Assembly (NCBI GenBank): GCA_964235605.1
Contig: CAXSCR010000002.1
Coordinates: forward strand, 62,001 to 126,000
Origin: DATCRE01 sp964235605
Lineage (GTDB): Bacteria > Bacteroidota > Bacteroidia > Cytophagales > Cyclobacteriaceae
Direction: 5' to 3'
Length of the DNA stretch: 64,000 nucleotides
The notes under the pieces were generated by a model. That model was not told the origin of the DNA. It did no database searches and worked only from the letters and a program-made list of their open reading frames with translations. Position numbers and translations under genes: made by a program. This document shows positions 61,679 to 64,000 of this stretch, piece after piece (within the stretch, counting starts at the first letter, position 1; each line of letters begins with the position of its first letter).

Positions 61679-62682
61679 GTACTAATTTTACACACAAGCA
61701 ATCAGCACATTGTGAGAGCGGCGTTATATCCAACCTCATGCGTTTTCATGGTTTAGATTTCGATGAGCCAATGGCGTTTGGAATCGGATCAGGTCTTTTT
61801 TTTTCATACATGCCCTTTCTTAAGTTGAATGGAATACCTGTAGCTTCATATCGTATTTTACCCGGGCATATATTTAAAAAGTTTTCAAGTCGCATTGGTG
61901 TAAAGATAGAAAGTAAGAAATTTTCTACACCTAAAGCAGCCATGACTGCCTTAGATACCATGATCGATAAAGGGCAACCTGTAGGCATGCTTACCTCCGT
62001 TTTTTATCTCGATTATTTGCCCGCCGCTTATCGCTTCCATTTCAATGCACATAACATTGTTATCTATGGAAAAGAGAATGGCCACTATTTAGTGAGTGAT
62101 CCCGTAATGGAGCACACAACAGAAATTTCTTATGAGGAGTTAGTGCGCGCACGTTTCGCTAAGGGCATGCCCGAACCAAGTGGCAGAATGTATTATCCCA
62201 TTCACTTGCCTGGAGAAATTAAAATAGAGCAAGCCATCTGGACCGGTATAAAACAAACCAGCGACAGAATGACCAATGTTCCTGTTCCACTGTTTGGAGC
62301 GAAGGGCATGAAATACCTAGGCAACCGCTTACGTACTTGGCCCGAACGTCTGGGTAACAGAAAAGCAATTTTGTGGTTAGGAAACTTAATCCGCATGCAA
62401 GAAGAAATTGGAACAGGCGGTGCAGGGTTTAGGTTTATATATGCCGCCTTCTTAGATCAAGCAAGTAACGTAACAAAAGAGCCACAACTTTTAGATTTAT
62501 CGAAAAGACTCACACAAAGTGGCGATAAGCTTCGCGACTTTGCATACTATGCCGGTCGAGTTTGTAAAAACAGAACCTCTGATACACGTACATTTTCTGA
62601 ATTAGCCGATATGTTAATTGATTGTTCTAAACTTGAACAAGAAATTTTTACTGATCTCCATCAATTGAGCAAAACAAAATGA
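61675..62682 (+). CDS. BtrH N-terminal-domain (C39-like peptidase/acyltransferase fold) protein
   Basis: 335 aa. The N-terminus has HCESGVISNLMRFHGLDFDE, with Cys in the position of the papain-like nucleophile (Cys13). A His follows in the block YRFHFNAHNIVIYGKENGHY (about residues 119-138) and an Asp in LVSDPVMEH. These three fit the Cys/His/Asp triad of BtrH-type acyl-ACP:amine/alcohol acyltransferases. In a flexirubin cluster such an enzyme could join the aryl-polyene acid to the dialkylresorcinol, which is inference. The C-terminal half (about 200-330) is helical. It overlaps both neighbours by 4 bp, so it is in a tight operon. Confidence 0.84.
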   Translation: MSTNFTHKQSAHCESGVISNLMRFHGLDFDEPMAFGIGSGLFFSYMPFLKLNGIPVASYRILPGHIFKKFSSRIGVKIESKKFSTPKAAMTALDTMIDKGQPVGMLTSVFYLDYLPAAYRFHFNAHNIVIYGKENGHYLVSDPVMEHTTEISYEELVRARFAKGMPEPSGRMYYPIHLPGEIKIEQAIWTGIKQTSDRMTNVPVPLFGAKGMKYLGNRLRTWPERLGNRKAILWLGNLIRMQEEIGTGGAGFRFIYAAFLDQASNVTKEPQLLDLSKRLTQSGDKLRDFAYYAGRVCKNRTSDTRTFSELADMLIDCSKLEQEIFTDLHQLSKTK

Positions 62683-63425
62683 GTGTGATTGTTCAGATTG
62701 AAGGATTAACGAAGCAATACACAGAAGCAGCAAAGCCAGCTGTTTCAAATCTTAATCTTGAAATCCCTACTGGCGCTGTCTATGGATTATTAGGACCGAA
62801 TGGTGCTGGTAAATCTACTATGGTGATGATGCTTTGTGGTTTGATGAAACCAGACAAAGGCACCATCAAAATTCTAGGCATGGATGTAAATGAAAATGGC
62901 TCGGATGTGAGAAATAGAATTGGTGTTGCTCCACAAGAGATAGCATTGTTCCCCACGCTAACTGCTTATGAGAACCTTTTTTATTTTGGAAGGATGTATG
63001 GGTTAAAATCAGCGGCCATAAAAAAGAGCATCGATAGTTATCTTGAAACTTTTGGGTTAGTTGATAAAGCACATAAACTAGTACAAACATTTTCTGGTGG
63101 TATGAAACGCCGCCTTAACCTAATCGCGGCCTTACTTCATGATCCAACAATCTTAATCTTAGATGAGCCTACAGCGGGGGTTGATGTTCAATCTAGAAAC
63201 ATGGTCATAGATTTTTTGCAACAACTTAAATCTAAGGGAGTAACCATCATTTATTCGTCACACTTCTTGGATGAAGCCGAAAAGCTTTGCACCAATTTAG
63301 CGGTGATAGACGAGGGTAAACTGATTATACAAGGCACGCCTTCAAATGTCATGGCGCAGCATAAAGACTGCAATAACATCGAACAACTATTTTTAAAACT
63401 TACAGGAAAAAATATTCGCGATTGA
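62679..63425 (+). CDS. ABC transporter ATP-binding protein
   Basis: A complete 248-aa ABC ATPase. Walker A is GPNGAGKST (about residues 39-47), Q-loop VAPQEIALFPTL, signature TFSGGMKRRLNL, Walker B ILILDEPTAGVD and H-loop YSSHFLDEAEKLC. It is of the drug/polyketide-exporter type with a separate permease, whose gene overlaps by 4 bp. It probably energises export of the pigment or its precursors to the outer membrane, as in other flexirubin clusters; the cargo is inferred. Confidence 0.95.
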   Translation: MSVIVQIEGLTKQYTEAAKPAVSNLNLEIPTGAVYGLLGPNGAGKSTMVMMLCGLMKPDKGTIKILGMDVNENGSDVRNRIGVAPQEIALFPTLTAYENLFYFGRMYGLKSAAIKKSIDSYLETFGLVDKAHKLVQTFSGGMKRRLNLIAALLHDPTILILDEPTAGVDVQSRNMVIDFLQQLKSKGVTIIYSSHFLDEAEKLCTNLAVIDEGKLIIQGTPSNVMAQHKDCNNIEQLFLKLTGKNIRD

Positions 63426-64000
63426 AAATACTTGCCACTATAAAAAAAGAATATCTACTGCTGGTTCGAGATCCTGGCGGCATGGCATTGATATTCCTCA
63501 TGCCATTGGTTCTTGTAATTGTAATGGCGCTCATTCAAGATGCGCCGTTTCGCGACTACCAGGAAATGAAGTTGGAAGTGGTTTTTAATGACAATGATAA
63601 AGACTCATTAGGTATAAAAATAGTCCAGGCCTTTAGTAGCGCCTCTGCCCATGTTCACCTCATTCATGAAGATGACACCGCTGAAGTTAAGCGCTTGGTA
63701 ATGTCTGGAAAATATAAAGCCGCCATAATTATACCAGCCGGAGCAAGTGAATCTTTGCGCAATAAGACAAGTGATGTTATTAGTAAAATATTTTTCAACC
63801 TTGGTTTAGGAGATGGTTCAGTCGATTCGTTATTGGTCAATAAACCCGCTGTAGATTTGAATATTCTTTTTGATCCAGCTATCAAGATGAATTACAAACA
63901 GGCTCTCTCTAATGGATTAGAGAAAGTGATTGCCAATGTACAAACCGAATGGATGCTGAATGCATTACAAGCTCAGCTTAGCGAAGGTGCACCGCGTAAG
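63422..64000 (+). CDS. ABC-2-type transporter permease, N-terminal part (partial)
   Basis: It starts with TTG at 63422, overlapping the ATPase stop by 4 bp; the frame stays open for 193 codons to the window edge. The first residues (KILATIKKEYLLLVRDPGG) and helix 1 (MALIFLMPLVLVIVMALIQD) are typical of ABC-2 permeases. They are followed by a large extracytoplasmic domain (LEVVFNDNDKDSLG, IHEDDTAEVKRLVMSGKYKA) as in the YhgE/Pip-like or MdrB-like type. The rest lies to the right of the window. No ATG is available near the start, so the TTG is accepted. Confidence 0.88.
   Translation, partial: MKILATIKKEYLLLVRDPGGMALIFLMPLVLVIVMALIQDAPFRDYQEMKLEVVFNDNDKDSLGIKIVQAFSSASAHVHLIHEDDTAEVKRLVMSGKYKAAIIIPAGASESLRNKTSDVISKIFFNLGLGDGSVDSLLVNKPAVDLNILFDPAIKMNYKQALSNGLEKVIANVQTEWMLNALQAQLSEGAPRK

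Noticed and set aside
1..64000. tRNA, rRNA, integrase, transposase or plasmid/phage origin genes
   Set aside because: I looked for typical motifs and saw none; the only mobile-like signals are the heptamer elements and small repeats.

Overview
The window (about 38-40% G+C by eye) comes from a member of the Bacteroidota, probably a Cytophagales- or Chitinophagales-like soil or aquatic polymer degrader. The evidence is a SusC/SusD pair, at least six proteins with type IX secretion (T9SS) C-terminal sorting domains, Bacteroidetes-type promoters (TAnnTTTG), hybrid propeller sensor kinases, and part of a flexirubin-type dialkylresorcinol pigment cluster. The genus assignment is inference only.

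Layout. 0-3 kb: the end of a TolC-like outer-membrane protein and two CusB-like metal-efflux adaptors with Cys/His metal-binding N-termini. 3-5.7 kb: an orphan 445-aa polar protein followed by three tandem, divergent four-helix membrane proteins, which looks like an effector/immunity-type cassette. 5.7-8.3 kb: intergenic DNA rich in small hairpins and dispersed repeats, enclosing an NmrA-like gene and a small conserved hypothetical gene. 8.3-14.8 kb: a SusC-SusD-lipoprotein glycan uptake operon with a recognisable promoter and terminator. 14.8-17.5 kb: a DUF202 gene, then a decaying copper-handling locus (intact DUF3347 gene, DUF3347 fragment, frameshifted HMA gene, frameshifted AraC gene). 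17.5-20.3 kb is mostly gene-poor.

20.3-45.4 kb is the centrepiece. A propeller histidine kinase plus LytTR regulator lies on one side and a propeller NarL-type kinase plus LuxR-type regulator on the other. Between them are six large secreted modular proteins: five GH18 chitinases and one with an unrecognised catalytic domain. They share Ig-like modules, a repeated chitin-binding-like domain and T9SS tails, and most have their own terminator. This reads as an extracellular chitin-degradation system, probably served by the upstream SusCD-type transporter and the two sensors.

46-51 kb: a GH2 hydrolase, an orphan leader peptide/attenuator, a DinB-like gene, a Ppx/GppA phosphatase with no standard start codon, and a decayed outer-membrane protein gene. 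51-56.3 kb: a SAM-riboswitch-controlled methionine operon, with methionine synthase split into two genes, a four-helix-bundle gene between them flanked by inverted heptamer repeats, and metF. 56.4-64 kb: DarA-like protein, halogenase-like flavoprotein, a decayed DUF1702 gene, DarB-like ketosynthase, a small hypothetical, a BtrH-like protein and an ABC transporter that runs off the right edge.
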